Below, one piece after another: positions 50,134-60,067 of a stretch of 64,000 bases of DNA (its first letter is position 1; every line of letters starts with the position of its first letter). This DNA is from CAVEFW01 sp963643505 (lineage in GTDB: Bacteria > Actinomycetota > Coriobacteriia > Coriobacteriales > Eggerthellaceae): NCBI GenBank assembly GCA_963643505.1, contig CAVIKF010000005.1, positions 62,001-126,000 on the forward strand, written 5' to 3'. The notes below the pieces were generated by a model that was not told where the DNA came from, ran no database searches, and saw nothing but the letters and a program-made list of their open reading frames with translations. The position numbers were made by a program, and so were the translations under genes.

Positions 50134-51699
50134 GTGGCTGAAATCACCGCACAGTCCATTGACGCTTTGCTGCGTCAACAGTTGGACAACCTGAACACCA
50201 GTGTTGAATCTCGCGAGGTTGGCACCGTCATCCAGGTTGGCGACGGTATCGCTCGTATCGATGGCCTTAAGGGCGCCATGATGGGCGAGCTTCTCGAGTT
50301 TGAGAGCGCTTCCGGTAAGACTGTATACGGCATGGCTCAAAACCTCGAAGAGGAAGAGGTCGGTGCCGTACTTTTGGGTGACGTCACGGCAATCCGTGAA
50401 AACGACAAGGTGAAGACCACCGGTCGTATCGTAGAGGTTCCTTCCGGCAAGGCCTTCCTCGGTCGTGTCGTTAATCCTCTGGGCCAGCCTATCGACGGCA
50501 AGGGCCCCATCCAGGCCGAGGGTGTGCGCCCCGTGGAGTTCAAAGCTCCTGGCGTTATCGCTCGTAAGCCTGTTCATGAGCCGGTTCAGACCGGCATCCT
50601 GGCAATCGACTCCATGATCCCCGTTGGCCGTGGCCAGCGTGAGCTGATCATTGGCGACCGCCAGACTGGTAAGACTGCAGTCGCAATCGACGCAATCATC
50701 AACCAAAAGGGTCAGGACATGATCTGCATCTACGTGGCAATCGGCCAGAAGGCCTCCACGGTTGCACAGATCGTTGAGACCCTGGAGCGTCACGGCGCCA
50801 TGGACTACACCATCGTTGTCGCCGCAACCGCTTCCGACTCTGCGCCTTTGCAGTACTTGGCTCCTATGGCCGGCGCCGCAATGGGCGAGTTCTTCCTGTA
50901 CAACGGCGAGGACGGCAAGCCCGCCAACGCCAACAACCCCGGACGTCATGTCCTGGCCGTCTACGACGACCTATCCAAGCAGGCTGTCGCATATCGTCAG
51001 ATGTCGCTGACCCTGCGCCGCCCGCCGGGACGCGAGGCTTATCCTGGCGACGTTTTCTACCTGCATTCTCGCTTGCTCGAGCGCGCAGTAAAGATGAACG
51101 ACGAGAACGGTGCTGGTTCCATGACGGCTCTGCCGATCATCGAGACCCAGGCAGGCGACGTTTCCGCGTACATTCCGACCAACGTCATCTCCATTACCGA
51201 CGGCCAGATCTACCTGCAGACCGACCTGTTCTTCCAGGGCCAGCGCCCCGCAGTTGACGTAGGCATCTCCGTCTCCCGCGTCGGTGGCTCCGCACAGATC
51301 AAGGCAATGAAGCAGGTTGCTGGTTCTCTGCGTCTTGACCTTGCTGCATATCGCGAGCTCCAGGCATTTACCCAGTTCGGTTCCGACCTGGATAAGGCTA
51401 CGCAGGATCAGTTGAACCGTGGTGCGCACATGACCGAGCTTTTGAAGCAGGGTCGTTACGTGCCGATGCCGGTTGCTGAGCAGGTTAGTGCTATTTATGC
51501 CGGCAACGCTGGCTACTTGGACGACCTCGCAATCAGCGATGTCCTGCGCTTCCGCACCGAGCTGTGCGACTACATGCGTGCATCCAAGCCGGAGGTTTTG
51601 GAGGCTATCGTTTCCGAAGGTAAGCTGACCGATGCTATCAAGGCAGACCTCAACGCTGCACTTGAGAGCTTCTCCGCTCAGTTTTCTAAGTCGGAGTAA
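50134..51699 (+). CDS. atpA: ATP synthase F1 subunit alpha
   Basis: A 521-residue alpha subunit with P-loop GDRQTGKT, RELIIGDRQ, PGREAYPGDVFYLHSRLLERA and the arginine finger region SVSRVGGSAQIKAM. It forms the non-catalytic nucleotide sites of the F1 head. The GTG at 50134 is 9 bp from GGAGG, a better spacing than the in-frame ATG two codons upstream (50128). Confidence 0.97.
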   Translation: MAEITAQSIDALLRQQLDNLNTSVESREVGTVIQVGDGIARIDGLKGAMMGELLEFESASGKTVYGMAQNLEEEEVGAVLLGDVTAIRENDKVKTTGRIVEVPSGKAFLGRVVNPLGQPIDGKGPIQAEGVRPVEFKAPGVIARKPVHEPVQTGILAIDSMIPVGRGQRELIIGDRQTGKTAVAIDAIINQKGQDMICIYVAIGQKASTVAQIVETLERHGAMDYTIVVAATASDSAPLQYLAPMAGAAMGEFFLYNGEDGKPANANNPGRHVLAVYDDLSKQAVAYRQMSLTLRRPPGREAYPGDVFYLHSRLLERAVKMNDENGAGSMTALPIIETQAGDVSAYIPTNVISITDGQIYLQTDLFFQGQRPAVDVGISVSRVGGSAQIKAMKQVAGSLRLDLAAYRELQAFTQFGSDLDKATQDQLNRGAHMTELLKQGRYVPMPVAEQVSAIYAGNAGYLDDLAISDVLRFRTELCDYMRASKPEVLEAIVSEGKLTDAIKADLNAALESFSAQFSKSE

Positions 51700-51712
51700 A
51701 GGACGGTAGACC

Positions 51713-52648
51713 ATGCCTAACCTTCACGACATTGAGAGGCGCATTAGCTCCGTACAATCCACGAAGCAGATCACTCGTACCATGGAGATGGTTTCTGCGG
51801 CAAAAATTCGTCGTGCCACTGAGCGCGTTACGGAGGCTACGCCTTGGACCATCAACGTCTCCAACGCCTTGATTGACGTTGCAAAGCACGCTCCGCTTGA
51901 CGCCGAGCCGCTGCTGCGCGTTCCTACCGAGATCAAACGAGTGCTCATCGTGGTTGTTACCTCCGATAGAGGTTTGGCTGGCGGTTTTTCGAGCAACGTC
52001 CTAAAGGCTGCTGAGCGCATCATGACGCAAAAGCAGGCCGCGGGTGCCGAGGTCGAAATTATTGCTTGTGGCAAGAAGGCATGCGGATACTTCAAGTATC
52101 GCGGGATCACGCCTGTGATCGAGTTCGCTGGTACCTCTGCTGATCCTGATTACGATCAGGCATCTGAGATTTCCGGCTACTCCGGTGATGCGTACAACTA
52201 TGGTGACGTGGACGAGGTTTTCCTCGTCTACAACCATGCGAAGAACGCTGGCGAGCAGGTTGTTATCGAGCAAAAGGTCCTTCCCATCGACTACGTGAGC
52301 TTCAAGGAGCTCATCGGCCGAGGACCTAAGGAAGAGGATGTCTTTAAAGATTTCCGCGAGAAGCCCGATAAGTTCCCTGTCGAGAAGATGGATATCGATT
52401 TCGAGCCCACCGCTCGAGAGGTTATGCATCACATGATGATTGCCTACTTGCGCAACATGTACTTCTTTGCACTTATCGATTCGGCTGCTGCCGAGCAGGG
52501 TGCTCGTCGTTCTGCCATGAAGGCAGCTACCGACAATGCTACCGAAATGGTTGCAACGCTTACGACTTACTATAACCGCGTACGTCAGGGTGCCATTACG
52601 ACCGAGATTACCGAGATCGTCGGTGGCGCCGCAGCTTTGGAGGAGTAA
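51713..52648 (+). CDS. atpG: ATP synthase F1 subunit gamma
   Basis: A 311-residue gamma subunit, the rotor shaft. The N-terminal IERRISSVQSTKQITRTMEMVSAAK and the C-terminal EQGARRSAMKAATDNATEM helix form the antiparallel coiled coil. SDRGLAGGFSSNV marks the central domain. It ends one base before the atpD start codon. Confidence 0.97.
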   Translation: MPNLHDIERRISSVQSTKQITRTMEMVSAAKIRRATERVTEATPWTINVSNALIDVAKHAPLDAEPLLRVPTEIKRVLIVVVTSDRGLAGGFSSNVLKAAERIMTQKQAAGAEVEIIACGKKACGYFKYRGITPVIEFAGTSADPDYDQASEISGYSGDAYNYGDVDEVFLVYNHAKNAGEQVVIEQKVLPIDYVSFKELIGRGPKEEDVFKDFREKPDKFPVEKMDIDFEPTAREVMHHMMIAYLRNMYFFALIDSAAAEQGARRSAMKAATDNATEMVATLTTYYNRVRQGAITTEITEIVGGAAALEE

Positions 52649-54076
52649 ATGGCTGAGATTACGAAAGCAACAGGAGCGACTGGACGCGTAGTCCGCGTTG
52701 TCGGTGCTGTTGTCGACGTTGAGTTCCCGGCAGACCAGATGCCGGCGATCTACAACGCACTTACTGTTAAGGGCACGACTCCGCTTGGTGAAGTGGACCT
52801 CGTGCTCGAGGTGCAGACGCACCTTCCGGGCGACCTTGTTCGTGCTGTCGCCATGTCGTCTACAGACGGTATGGTCCGCGGCATGGAGGCCGTCGACACG
52901 GGCAATCCGATCATGATGCCCGTTGGCCCCAACACCTTGGGCCGTATTTGGAATGTTATCGGCGAGCCCGTTGATGGCAAGCCGATGCCGGAAATCGATA
53001 TGTACATGCCGATTCACCACCCGGCTCCGGCTTATGAGACCCTGTCCACCACAGCAGAGATCTTCGAGACGGGCATCAAGGTTGTCGACTTGATCGAGCC
53101 TTACGTCAAGGGTGGTAAGACTGGTCTGTTCGGCGGTGCAGGCGTTGGTAAGACGGTTACCATTCAGGAGCTTATCAACAACCTCGCCCAGGAGCATGGC
53201 GGCACGTCCGTCTTTACGGGTGTAGGAGAGCGTACTCGTGAGGGTACGGACCTGTTCTTGGAGATGTCCGAGTCTGGCGTTATCGAGAAGACCTGCTTGG
53301 TCTACGGTCAGATGAACGAGCCCCCCGGAGCACGTCTTCGTGTCGGCCTTGCCGGTCTGACCGAGGCTGAGTACTTCCGTGACCAGGGCCAGGACGTTCT
53401 GTTGTTCATTGACAACATCTTCCGTTTCACCCAGGCTGGTTCTGAGGTATCCGCACTTCTCGGCCGTATGCCTTCCGCTGTAGGCTATCAGCCGACGCTG
53501 GCTACCGAGATGGGCGACCTGCAGGAGCGCATCACGTCTACCGCTACGGGCTCCATTACGTCCGTTCAGGCAGTCTACGTTCCTGCTGACGACCTGACCG
53601 ACCCGGCACCTGCAACCACGTTTACCCACTTGGATGCAAAGACGGTTCTGTCTCGTTCCATCGCTGAGCAGGGCATCTACCCCGCAGTTGACCCGCTGGA
53701 TTCCTCTTCCCGCGCTCTCGACCCCGAGATTGTTGGCGAGGAGCACTACCGCGTAGCAGTCGGTGTTCAGGAGATTCTTCAGAACTATCGTGACCTGCAG
53801 GACATCATCGCGATTTTGGGTATGGACGAGCTCTCTGAGGACCAGAAGATGGTCGTCAACCGCGCTCGTAAGATTCAGAAGTTCCTGGGTCAGCCGTTCC
53901 ATGTCGCTGAGGTCTTCACCGGTACGCCTGGCGTGTACGTCAAGCTTGAGGACACTGTTCGCTCCTTCGCTGAGATTCTCGACGGCAAGTGCGACGACAT
54001 TCCTGAGCAGTGCTTCCAGAACAAGGGCGCTATCGAGGATGTCTATGCTGCTTACGCAAAGATGAAGGAAGAGTAA
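52649..54076 (+). CDS. atpD: ATP synthase F1 subunit beta
   Basis: A 475-residue catalytic beta subunit: P-loop GGAGVGKT, catalytic Glu in GVGERTREG, LLFIDNIFRFTQAGSEVSALLGRMPS (Walker B and contact region) and AILGMDELSEDQK (DELSEE-type loop). It starts directly after the atpG stop and its N-terminus is 24 residues before the first beta-barrel strand. Confidence 0.98.
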   Translation: MAEITKATGATGRVVRVVGAVVDVEFPADQMPAIYNALTVKGTTPLGEVDLVLEVQTHLPGDLVRAVAMSSTDGMVRGMEAVDTGNPIMMPVGPNTLGRIWNVIGEPVDGKPMPEIDMYMPIHHPAPAYETLSTTAEIFETGIKVVDLIEPYVKGGKTGLFGGAGVGKTVTIQELINNLAQEHGGTSVFTGVGERTREGTDLFLEMSESGVIEKTCLVYGQMNEPPGARLRVGLAGLTEAEYFRDQGQDVLLFIDNIFRFTQAGSEVSALLGRMPSAVGYQPTLATEMGDLQERITSTATGSITSVQAVYVPADDLTDPAPATTFTHLDAKTVLSRSIAEQGIYPAVDPLDSSSRALDPEIVGEEHYRVAVGVQEILQNYRDLQDIIAILGMDELSEDQKMVVNRARKIQKFLGQPFHVAEVFTGTPGVYVKLEDTVRSFAEILDGKCDDIPEQCFQNKGAIEDVYAAYAKMKEE

Positions 54077-54079
54077 ACA

Positions 54080-54523
54080 ATGGCTATGCTTGCGTGCGAA
54101 GTCGTAACCCCTACTAAGCAGATCTTTTCTGGTGCTGCTTCTGAGGTCATCGTTCCCAGTAGTGGTGGTAGCATGGGTATCCTGCCGGGTCACGAGATGT
54201 TTGCTTGCCGCATGAAAAACGGCATCGTGACCGTGTATACCGACGAAACTCGCAGCACGAAGGTTGAGTTTGTGACCTATATGGGTTTCACTGAGGTGAG
54301 CGCCGACAGGGTTATCGTTCTTGCTCGTGAAGGCATTCTCCTCGAGGATATCAAAGTTGCCGAGGTGACCGCCAAGCGTGATGAGTTGAAGGCGAAGATG
54401 GATGCTCTTTCTGAGAGTGACCTTTCGACCCAAAACGAGCGCGCTGCCCGTATTCATCGTGGCGCGATTAAAGACGAGCTGCAGTGGTGCGAAACTCAGC
54501 TTGCTGCTGTTGCTAAGAGGTAG
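54080..54523 (+). CDS. atpC: ATP synthase F1 subunit epsilon
   Basis: A 147-residue epsilon subunit. The N-terminal beta sandwich contains SGAASEVIVPSSGGSMGILPGHEMF, and a C-terminal two-helix part (KVAEVTAKRDELKAKMD, IHRGAIKDELQWCETQL) can regulate rotation. It ends the operon. A terminator lies about 115 bp downstream. Confidence 0.95.
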   Translation: MAMLACEVVTPTKQIFSGAASEVIVPSSGGSMGILPGHEMFACRMKNGIVTVYTDETRSTKVEFVTYMGFTEVSADRVIVLAREGILLEDIKVAEVTAKRDELKAKMDALSESDLSTQNERAARIHRGAIKDELQWCETQLAAVAKR

Positions 54524-54637
54524 CACACAGTAGAGGTAACGCATTAACAAAATCAGGAGCTTGTCTGTAGGCTCCTACATAGAGCTTGCGGGCTGAGCTC
54601 ACGGTTTATCTTTTGAACTGAGATTCAAGTCCCTTTG

Positions 54638-54666
54638 AGGCCCCCGGGCAACACCGGGGGCCTTAA
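54638..54666 (+). terminator. Intrinsic terminator of the atp operon
   Basis: AGGCCCCCGG (54638-54647) pairs perfectly with CCGGGGGCCT (54654-54663) across GCAACA. The T-run is short (TTAAC), but stem stability and position after atpC support the call. Confidence 0.78.
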
Positions 54667-54944
54667 CACGTTTTGGGGTTGGCGGGGGAGTGAAATCGAA
54701 GCGAGAAAAACCACGCAACCATGCTGACGGCTTTGCCGGTCCAAAGAAACGTCCGCACCCCCTACGGTTTTGCCTACGGTTTTCCAAATCGGTCGCGCTT
54801 TTCCAGAAATCCACAATCTGTTCGAATGACCCCAGAGATGAAGGCTGGTATTATTACAGCGACAACAACCATTGCGCAATCACACCACAAAACCAGCCTG
54901 CGCCAAAGCGAATCAGGTTCAAGAGCATAAGAGACGGGGCGACT
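54667..54944 (+). other. Gap before dnaE without recognised gene
   Basis: The dnaE frame stays open upstream to 54690, but this part shows no DnaE homology and no ribosome site. A small tandem CTACGGTTTT (about 54762 and 54774) is the only pattern seen. It should contain the dnaE promoter; none could be assigned with confidence. Confidence 0.5.
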
Positions 54945-57900
54945 ATGGCATTCGTACATCTACACAATCACACTGAATATTCCCTGCTTGACGGCTTGAC
55001 GCATATCAAGGAGATGGTCCAACGGGCAGCCGATCTCGGTATGCCTGCGGTGGCGATTACCGATCATGGCGTCATGAGTGGTGTCCCGGAACTTGATGCG
55101 GCCTGTTCCAGCGTAACGGGCCCTAACGGTAACAAGGTCAAGCCGATATTCGGTTGTGAGGTATATTTCACGACCGACGAGTCGTTGCGTCGCGACATCA
55201 AGCCGCGCCTCTATCACTTCCTCTTGCTTGCCAAGACAAATGAGGGGTACCACAACCTGATTAAACTGGTGAGCGAAAGCCACACGGATAATTACTACTA
55301 CAAGCCGCGCACCACGCTCAGCATGTTGCAAAAGTACGGCCATGGCATTATCGGGTGCAGTGCATGCCTTGCCGGTATCATTCCGAAGTTGCTCGATGCG
55401 CGCCAGTTTGATGAGGCCGTAGAGTGGGCGGAAAAGTTCAAGACCTGCTTTGATGAAGGCGACTTTTATATCGAACTTCAAAACCAAGGGCTCGTGACCG
55501 ATGGGGGCATGACGCAAACCGAGTTGAACCACCAGCTCAACCGTGTCGCGCAAGCGGTAGGGGTCAAGACGGTGGCGACAAACGACTTCCACTACCTGTT
55601 GAGGGAGGATGCCGCGGCCCAAGATCTCATCCTGTGCATCGGTATGAACGCCACTGTGAGCGACCCGAACCGCATGCGCTTTGCAAACGACCAGTTCTAC
55701 ATGAAGACCGAAGAAGAGATGCGCGAGGCGATGGGCGAGTTCCAAGATGCGTGCGACAACACGGTCGAGATTGCCGAGAAGTGCAACGTCGTTCTTGAGC
55801 GCGATTCGATCTTGCCGCGTTTTCCTTTGCCCGAGGGTGAGACTGAGGAAAGCTGGTTTAGGAAAGTGTGCGAGAAGGGCATGAAGCGTCGCTATGGCGA
55901 CCCCTGTCCCGAGCGCGAGTGGAAGCAATACGAATATGAGGCTGAAATCATCATTCAACAAGGCTTTCCTGCGTACTTCCTCATCGTGCAAGAGTACATC
56001 GAGTGGGCGCGTAGCCAAGGTATCGGCGTAGGCCCCGGTCGCGGATCCGCCGCAGGTTCTATCGTCGCATATGCGATGGGTATCACCGATATTGAGCCCT
56101 TGTCGAATGGCTTGATGTTCGAGAGGTTCCTCAACCCGGAACGAGTGGAGATGCCCGATATCGATGTCGACTTCGAGCAGGGTCGTCGCGAAGAGGTCAT
56201 CAACCACATCAAGGACGTCTACGGTGAGGACCATGTCAGCCAGGTCATCACGTTTGGTACGCTCCAGGCGAAAAACGCTGTGCGTGACTCCGCGCGCGTG
56301 CTCGACTATCCCTACGCCGTAGGGGACCGCATCTGCAAGATGATCGGCGACGAGCTTGGCATCACGATTGCAAAGGCGCTTGAAACCAACCCCGACCTTG
56401 CGAAGGCCTACAAGGAAGAGGAGGACGTTCGCCGCATCGTGGACGCTGCGAAAAGCATTGAGGGCCATGTGCGCGGTGAGGGTGTCCATGCGTGTGCGAC
56501 GATCATCTGCCGCGATCCCATGAGCGATCACGTTCCCATGAAGCGTGACACCAAGGGTGGTGGCATCATCACCCAATATGACGGTCACTACACGCCTGAC
56601 CTGGGATTGCTTAAGATGGACTTCCTCGGTTTGCGCACGCTTGACGTGCTATCCATGGCGTGCCGCAACGTCAAGATGACGCACGGTATCGATTTGAAGC
56701 CCGAGGAGATCCCCATCGAGGATGAGAAGGCGTTCGACCTGATTTGCAGCGGCAACACTGACGGTCTCTTCCAGGTCGAGAGCGCGCTGTATGTCAGCCT
56801 GTTCAACCGCATTCCGCCCCGAAACTTCAGCGACATCGTTGCGTCGATTGCTCTCAACCGTCCGGGCCCCCTTGAGGCCGGTATGGTCGACGACTACGTT
56901 GACGTTGTTCGCGGCAAGACCCCGATGAGCTTTTACGACGAGCGTCTCCGCCCCGTGTTGGAGGAGACATACGGCACCATGGTCTACCAGGAGCAGATCA
57001 TGCAGGTGTCCATGGTCATGTGCGGCTTCTCCGCTGGCAAGGCGGACAAGTTGCGCAAGGCGATGGGCAAGAAGAAGCTCGATATCATGCGCCAACTCCA
57101 AGGTGATTGGAACGAGGGCGCGGTCGCCAACGGCTACGACACAAAGATCGCTGAGCAGATTTGGGACGATGCGGAGAAATTTGCAAAGTACGCGTTCAAC
57201 AAGTCGCACTCGGCTGCGTATGCGCTGCTCGTTATGCGCACGGCGTATCTGAAGGCTCACTATCCCAACGAGTTCATGGCGGCGGTTCTGTCCAGCTACA
57301 TGGGTAACACCGATCGCTTGATTCGCTATATCGCCAGCGCGAACCAACATGGCACGCCTGTTTTGCCGCCGGACATCAACCAGTCCAATGCGGAGTTCAC
57401 CCCCGTTGAGGATGGCATTCGTTTCGGTCTCGTGGGCGTACGTGGCGTCGGTCGCAACGTTGCCGATGTCATCATTGCGGAGCGCGAGGCGAACGGCCCC
57501 TATACGAGCCTTCATGACTTCGTGAACCGTCTTGATGCGAAGTGTTTCAACCGAAAAACGCTCGAGGCCCTTATCAAGGGCGGTGCCTTTGACGCTACGG
57601 GCTACACTCGCAAGCAGCTCATGTACTTCGTTGATGAGACGCCCCTGCTTGAGGGTGCGGCAAAGCGCCAAAGAGATCGTGCTGCGGGCCAGATGGACAT
57701 GTTTGCGCTCTTTTCCGATGCGGACACTTCCTTCAAGGAGGATATTCCGGAACCCGACGGGGTTGAATGGGATAAACGCACCAAGCTTGCCTATGAGAAG
57801 GAGATCATGAAGATCTATGTCTCCGAACATCCTATGGCTCCATATCAAGAGCTTGTGAAGCGTATGTCGAAATACTCCATGGCCCAATTGTCGGAGCAGA

Positions 57901-58400
57901 CCTGCGAGATCAAATCCGCGACATTTGTCGGCATGGTCTCAGGTGTCAACGTTCGTTTGACAAAACGCGGGACGAAGATGGCGACCTTCATGCTTGAGGA
58001 CCAGACGGGCAGTATCGAGGCTATCACGTTCAAGTACGATGATTTCGCCGATTGCATCCAGGAAGACGCGATTGTCAAGGTCAAGGGTAAATTTGAGCAC
58101 AGTGATCGCGGTAACCAGATCATGTGCTTCGAGATAGAGGCCATCGAGTTGAACGAGGCCGATCTCCAACCGATCGACCTCAACATCTTCGTCTCTGCTG
58201 CCGCCCTTGATGTTGCGCATGTGCAACGCCTCAAACACGTGTGCCGTTCCTATCCGGGCCGCGATCGCATTATCGTTGTGGTGCGCCAATCCGATGGTAC
58301 TCAGCACCGAGCAGTGCTTCCTGTCACGATCGACGCGACAAGCAATGTTTTGAAGTCGGAGTTGGTCGATATGTTCGGGCGCGCGGTGTTCTCGGCGTAA
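54945..58400 (+). CDS. dnaE: DNA polymerase III alpha subunit
   Basis: A 1151-residue DnaE. The PHP domain begins HLHNHTEYSLLDGL. Catalytic aspartates are Asp405 and Asp407 in PDIDVDFEQG and Asp559 in KMDFLGLRTLD, matching Asp401/403/555 of E. coli. GVGPGRGSAAGS and NKSHSAAYALL are palm/finger motifs. A helix-hairpin-helix region and an OB fold (GMVSGVNVRLTKRGTKMATF) follow near the C-terminus. It is the replicative polymerase. I start at MAFVHLHNH (54945), which aligns with family N-termini, rather than 85 codons further upstream. Confidence 0.97.
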   Translation: MAFVHLHNHTEYSLLDGLTHIKEMVQRAADLGMPAVAITDHGVMSGVPELDAACSSVTGPNGNKVKPIFGCEVYFTTDESLRRDIKPRLYHFLLLAKTNEGYHNLIKLVSESHTDNYYYKPRTTLSMLQKYGHGIIGCSACLAGIIPKLLDARQFDEAVEWAEKFKTCFDEGDFYIELQNQGLVTDGGMTQTELNHQLNRVAQAVGVKTVATNDFHYLLREDAAAQDLILCIGMNATVSDPNRMRFANDQFYMKTEEEMREAMGEFQDACDNTVEIAEKCNVVLERDSILPRFPLPEGETEESWFRKVCEKGMKRRYGDPCPEREWKQYEYEAEIIIQQGFPAYFLIVQEYIEWARSQGIGVGPGRGSAAGSIVAYAMGITDIEPLSNGLMFERFLNPERVEMPDIDVDFEQGRREEVINHIKDVYGEDHVSQVITFGTLQAKNAVRDSARVLDYPYAVGDRICKMIGDELGITIAKALETNPDLAKAYKEEEDVRRIVDAAKSIEGHVRGEGVHACATIICRDPMSDHVPMKRDTKGGGIITQYDGHYTPDLGLLKMDFLGLRTLDVLSMACRNVKMTHGIDLKPEEIPIEDEKAFDLICSGNTDGLFQVESALYVSLFNRIPPRNFSDIVASIALNRPGPLEAGMVDDYVDVVRGKTPMSFYDERLRPVLEETYGTMVYQEQIMQVSMVMCGFSAGKADKLRKAMGKKKLDIMRQLQGDWNEGAVANGYDTKIAEQIWDDAEKFAKYAFNKSHSAAYALLVMRTAYLKAHYPNEFMAAVLSSYMGNTDRLIRYIASANQHGTPVLPPDINQSNAEFTPVEDGIRFGLVGVRGVGRNVADVIIAEREANGPYTSLHDFVNRLDAKCFNRKTLEALIKGGAFDATGYTRKQLMYFVDETPLLEGAAKRQRDRAAGQMDMFALFSDADTSFKEDIPEPDGVEWDKRTKLAYEKEIMKIYVSEHPMAPYQELVKRMSKYSMAQLSEQTCEIKSATFVGMVSGVNVRLTKRGTKMATFMLEDQTGSIEAITFKYDDFADCIQEDAIVKVKGKFEHSDRGNQIMCFEIEAIELNEADLQPIDLNIFVSAAALDVAHVQRLKHVCRSYPGRDRIIVVVRQSDGTQHRAVLPVTIDATSNVLKSELVDMFGRAVFSA

Positions 58401-58404
58401 AACC

Positions 58405-59178
58405 ATGGAGAACCTCGATACGACAATCGCGATGCTCGTCGCCTATCATGGCGAGCCGTTTTGCGGCTTTGCGCGCCAACCTGACCAATTGACGGTCCAA
58501 GGTGAGCTCGAACATGCACTCGAGCTTTTGTTCAGGCGCCCTGTGGATACGACCTGCGCCGGGCGAACCGACGCGGGCGTCCATGCAAAAGGGCAGGTAG
58601 TGAGCTTTGACGTCGCGTGCGAGGAGCTTCGCGGCAGGAGCTACTCCTCCCTTTGCCGGTCCCTCAACGCCTTGACTCACGAGTTGATTACCGTGAGGGA
58701 GGTGCGGGAGGTAACGTTTGGGTTCAGCGCCCGTTTTGACGCAAAGGAGAGGGAATACCATTATGCGATTTCAACGTCTCCGACTCCGCCGCTGTTCATG
58801 CGCGACTTCTCTTGGCACCTCGCCAAGCCGCTTGACATCGAGGCGATGCGCGCGGGAGCAGCCCATTTGATAGGGGAGCACGATTTCAAGAGCTTTTGTC
58901 TTGCGGCAAGTGCTCTCGGCAAGCCGACCTGCCGCAATGTGAGCGAGATATCATTTTCTCGCGAGATGGTCATGGGGGAGGAGCTGCTTGTCATCAAGGT
59001 CGTGGGCAACGCTTTTCTCCATTCCATGGTGAGGACGATCGTGGGCACGCTCGTGGCGGTTGGTCGAGGCCAACGCGAACCGGAGTGGGTCGCAGACGTC
59101 CTTGCGGCATGTGATCGCAGCGCAGCGGGAGAGAACGCCCCGGCATGTGGCTTGACGTTTTGGGAGGTGAGGTATTGA
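58405..59178 (+). CDS. truA: tRNA pseudouridine synthase A
   Basis: A 257-residue TruA. The catalytic Asp56 lies in CAGRTDAGVHAKGQVVSF. FSARFDAKEREYHYAI and GNAFLHSMVRTIVGTLVAVG are the other family motifs. It modifies U38-40 in the tRNA anticodon stem. It begins 4 bp after dnaE and its stop overlaps the next start (TGATG). Confidence 0.96.
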   Translation: MENLDTTIAMLVAYHGEPFCGFARQPDQLTVQGELEHALELLFRRPVDTTCAGRTDAGVHAKGQVVSFDVACEELRGRSYSSLCRSLNALTHELITVREVREVTFGFSARFDAKEREYHYAISTSPTPPLFMRDFSWHLAKPLDIEAMRAGAAHLIGEHDFKSFCLAASALGKPTCRNVSEISFSREMVMGEELLVIKVVGNAFLHSMVRTIVGTLVAVGRGQREPEWVADVLAACDRSAAGENAPACGLTFWEVRY

Positions 59179-59468
59179 TGGGTTTTGACACAGCGGGTTG
59201 GCAATTCATTCGTGTCACAACGGGCAATCTTGTGACGTTGTTTGGAGCGCTTCCAAAAGCGGTTTTCAACAAGGTGCGACAAGCGATAGCAAAGGATTGG
59301 CGTCGCGATTGTTCCGCCGAGATGGAAATCGAGGAGCGCCGTGCGGAGCTTGTGAACGGGATGCCCATGGGTTACACCCTCATCTATGAGAGCAACGATG
59401 GTAAGTTGTGCCTCTACCAGGATCGGGAAGGCCACCTTGTTGCTGCGGATACCAGCAAATTTGTCTGA
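59178..59468 (+). CDS. Small conserved-looking protein of unknown function
   Basis: A 96-residue protein that I do not recognise, starting MGFDTAGWQF. It is mixed alpha/beta with an amphipathic helix (AVFNKVRQAIAKDWRRD) and a C-terminal strand pair (GYTLIYESNDGKLCLYQDREG). The TGATG overlap with truA supports translation. No motif suggests an activity. Confidence 0.65.
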   Translation: MGFDTAGWQFIRVTTGNLVTLFGALPKAVFNKVRQAIAKDWRRDCSAEMEIEERRAELVNGMPMGYTLIYESNDGKLCLYQDREGHLVAADTSKFV

Positions 59469-59671
59469 CGGCATTACCTTTTCGTGACGGATCGTCGTGC
59501 AGGGTTCCCCAATCTCTCATGAGGGTTCGGGGTGATGGGGGTACGTGAGGCCTCAAGGAAGGTGCGCCACCTGGCTGCCGATGTTCTGAGATGGTGGGGG
59601 TATGTGGGACATCGAGCATGCGGGGCTTCAAAGGCGTGTGCGAGGTTTATATAATTCTCACGCAATAATCA

Positions 59672-59700
59672 TTGACAAACACTCGTATTAGACATAATCT
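59672..59700 (+). promoter_or_regulatory. Strong promoter of the focA leader
   Basis: TTGACA (59672-59677), 17-bp spacer, TAATCT (59695-59700). Transcription from here would give a leader of about 360 nt before focA. Confidence 0.75.
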
Positions 59701-59713
59701 AATAATGTCATGA

Positions 59714-60057
59714 GTCGGTGATACCTCCTCTAACTCTAGTTCCCTTATTTCACCGACAGAAACTGGGACGATCTGTTGTCCTGGGACGTTCTCCTTGACG
59801 GCCGTGGAATCTATCGGAATCCGCGGCCGTCAGGTCTTGTGCCTCCTCTTTGTTGGTTTCCCTGACTCTCTATCGATGCTTTACTGGGCGAAAGCGTGGG
59901 CATTTGGGCGGTGAACGGCGAGTTTCGAAACGGGTTTCTCCGCCCTTCATCTCATTTGCGCCGTTTGGAATCATGACGATTGTCGCGTATGTCTTAGATG
60001 TCGATAATGCACTTCGAGAGAGATTGTGACTGCGCCGCGCGCGCAGCCTGTTTATTT
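59714..60057 (+). promoter_or_regulatory. Structured focA leader with terminator-like hairpin before the start
   Basis: The leader contains GTCGGTGA (59714-59721) paired with TCACCGAC (59750-59757), and a 13-bp stem built on TGACGGCCG (59796-59804) and CGGCCGTCA (59824-59832). The last hairpin is CTGCGC-CGCGC-GCGCAG (60030-60046) followed by CCTGTTTATTT, which abuts the AGGAGG ribosome site of focA. This order resembles a cis-regulated attenuator. I recognise no known riboswitch class, and no gene is seen in 59469-60067. Confidence 0.5.
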
Positions 60058-60067
60058 AGGAGGTAAC

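Noticed and set aside
52001..54550. 849-codon open frame antisense to atpG/atpD/atpC
   Set aside because: It covers three unmistakable ATP synthase genes on the other strand and has no family motif; it reflects the codon bias of GC-rich genes.
54690..54944. 85-residue N-terminal extension of DnaE
   Set aside because: Family proteins start at the PHP domain; the extension has no homology and no ribosome site.
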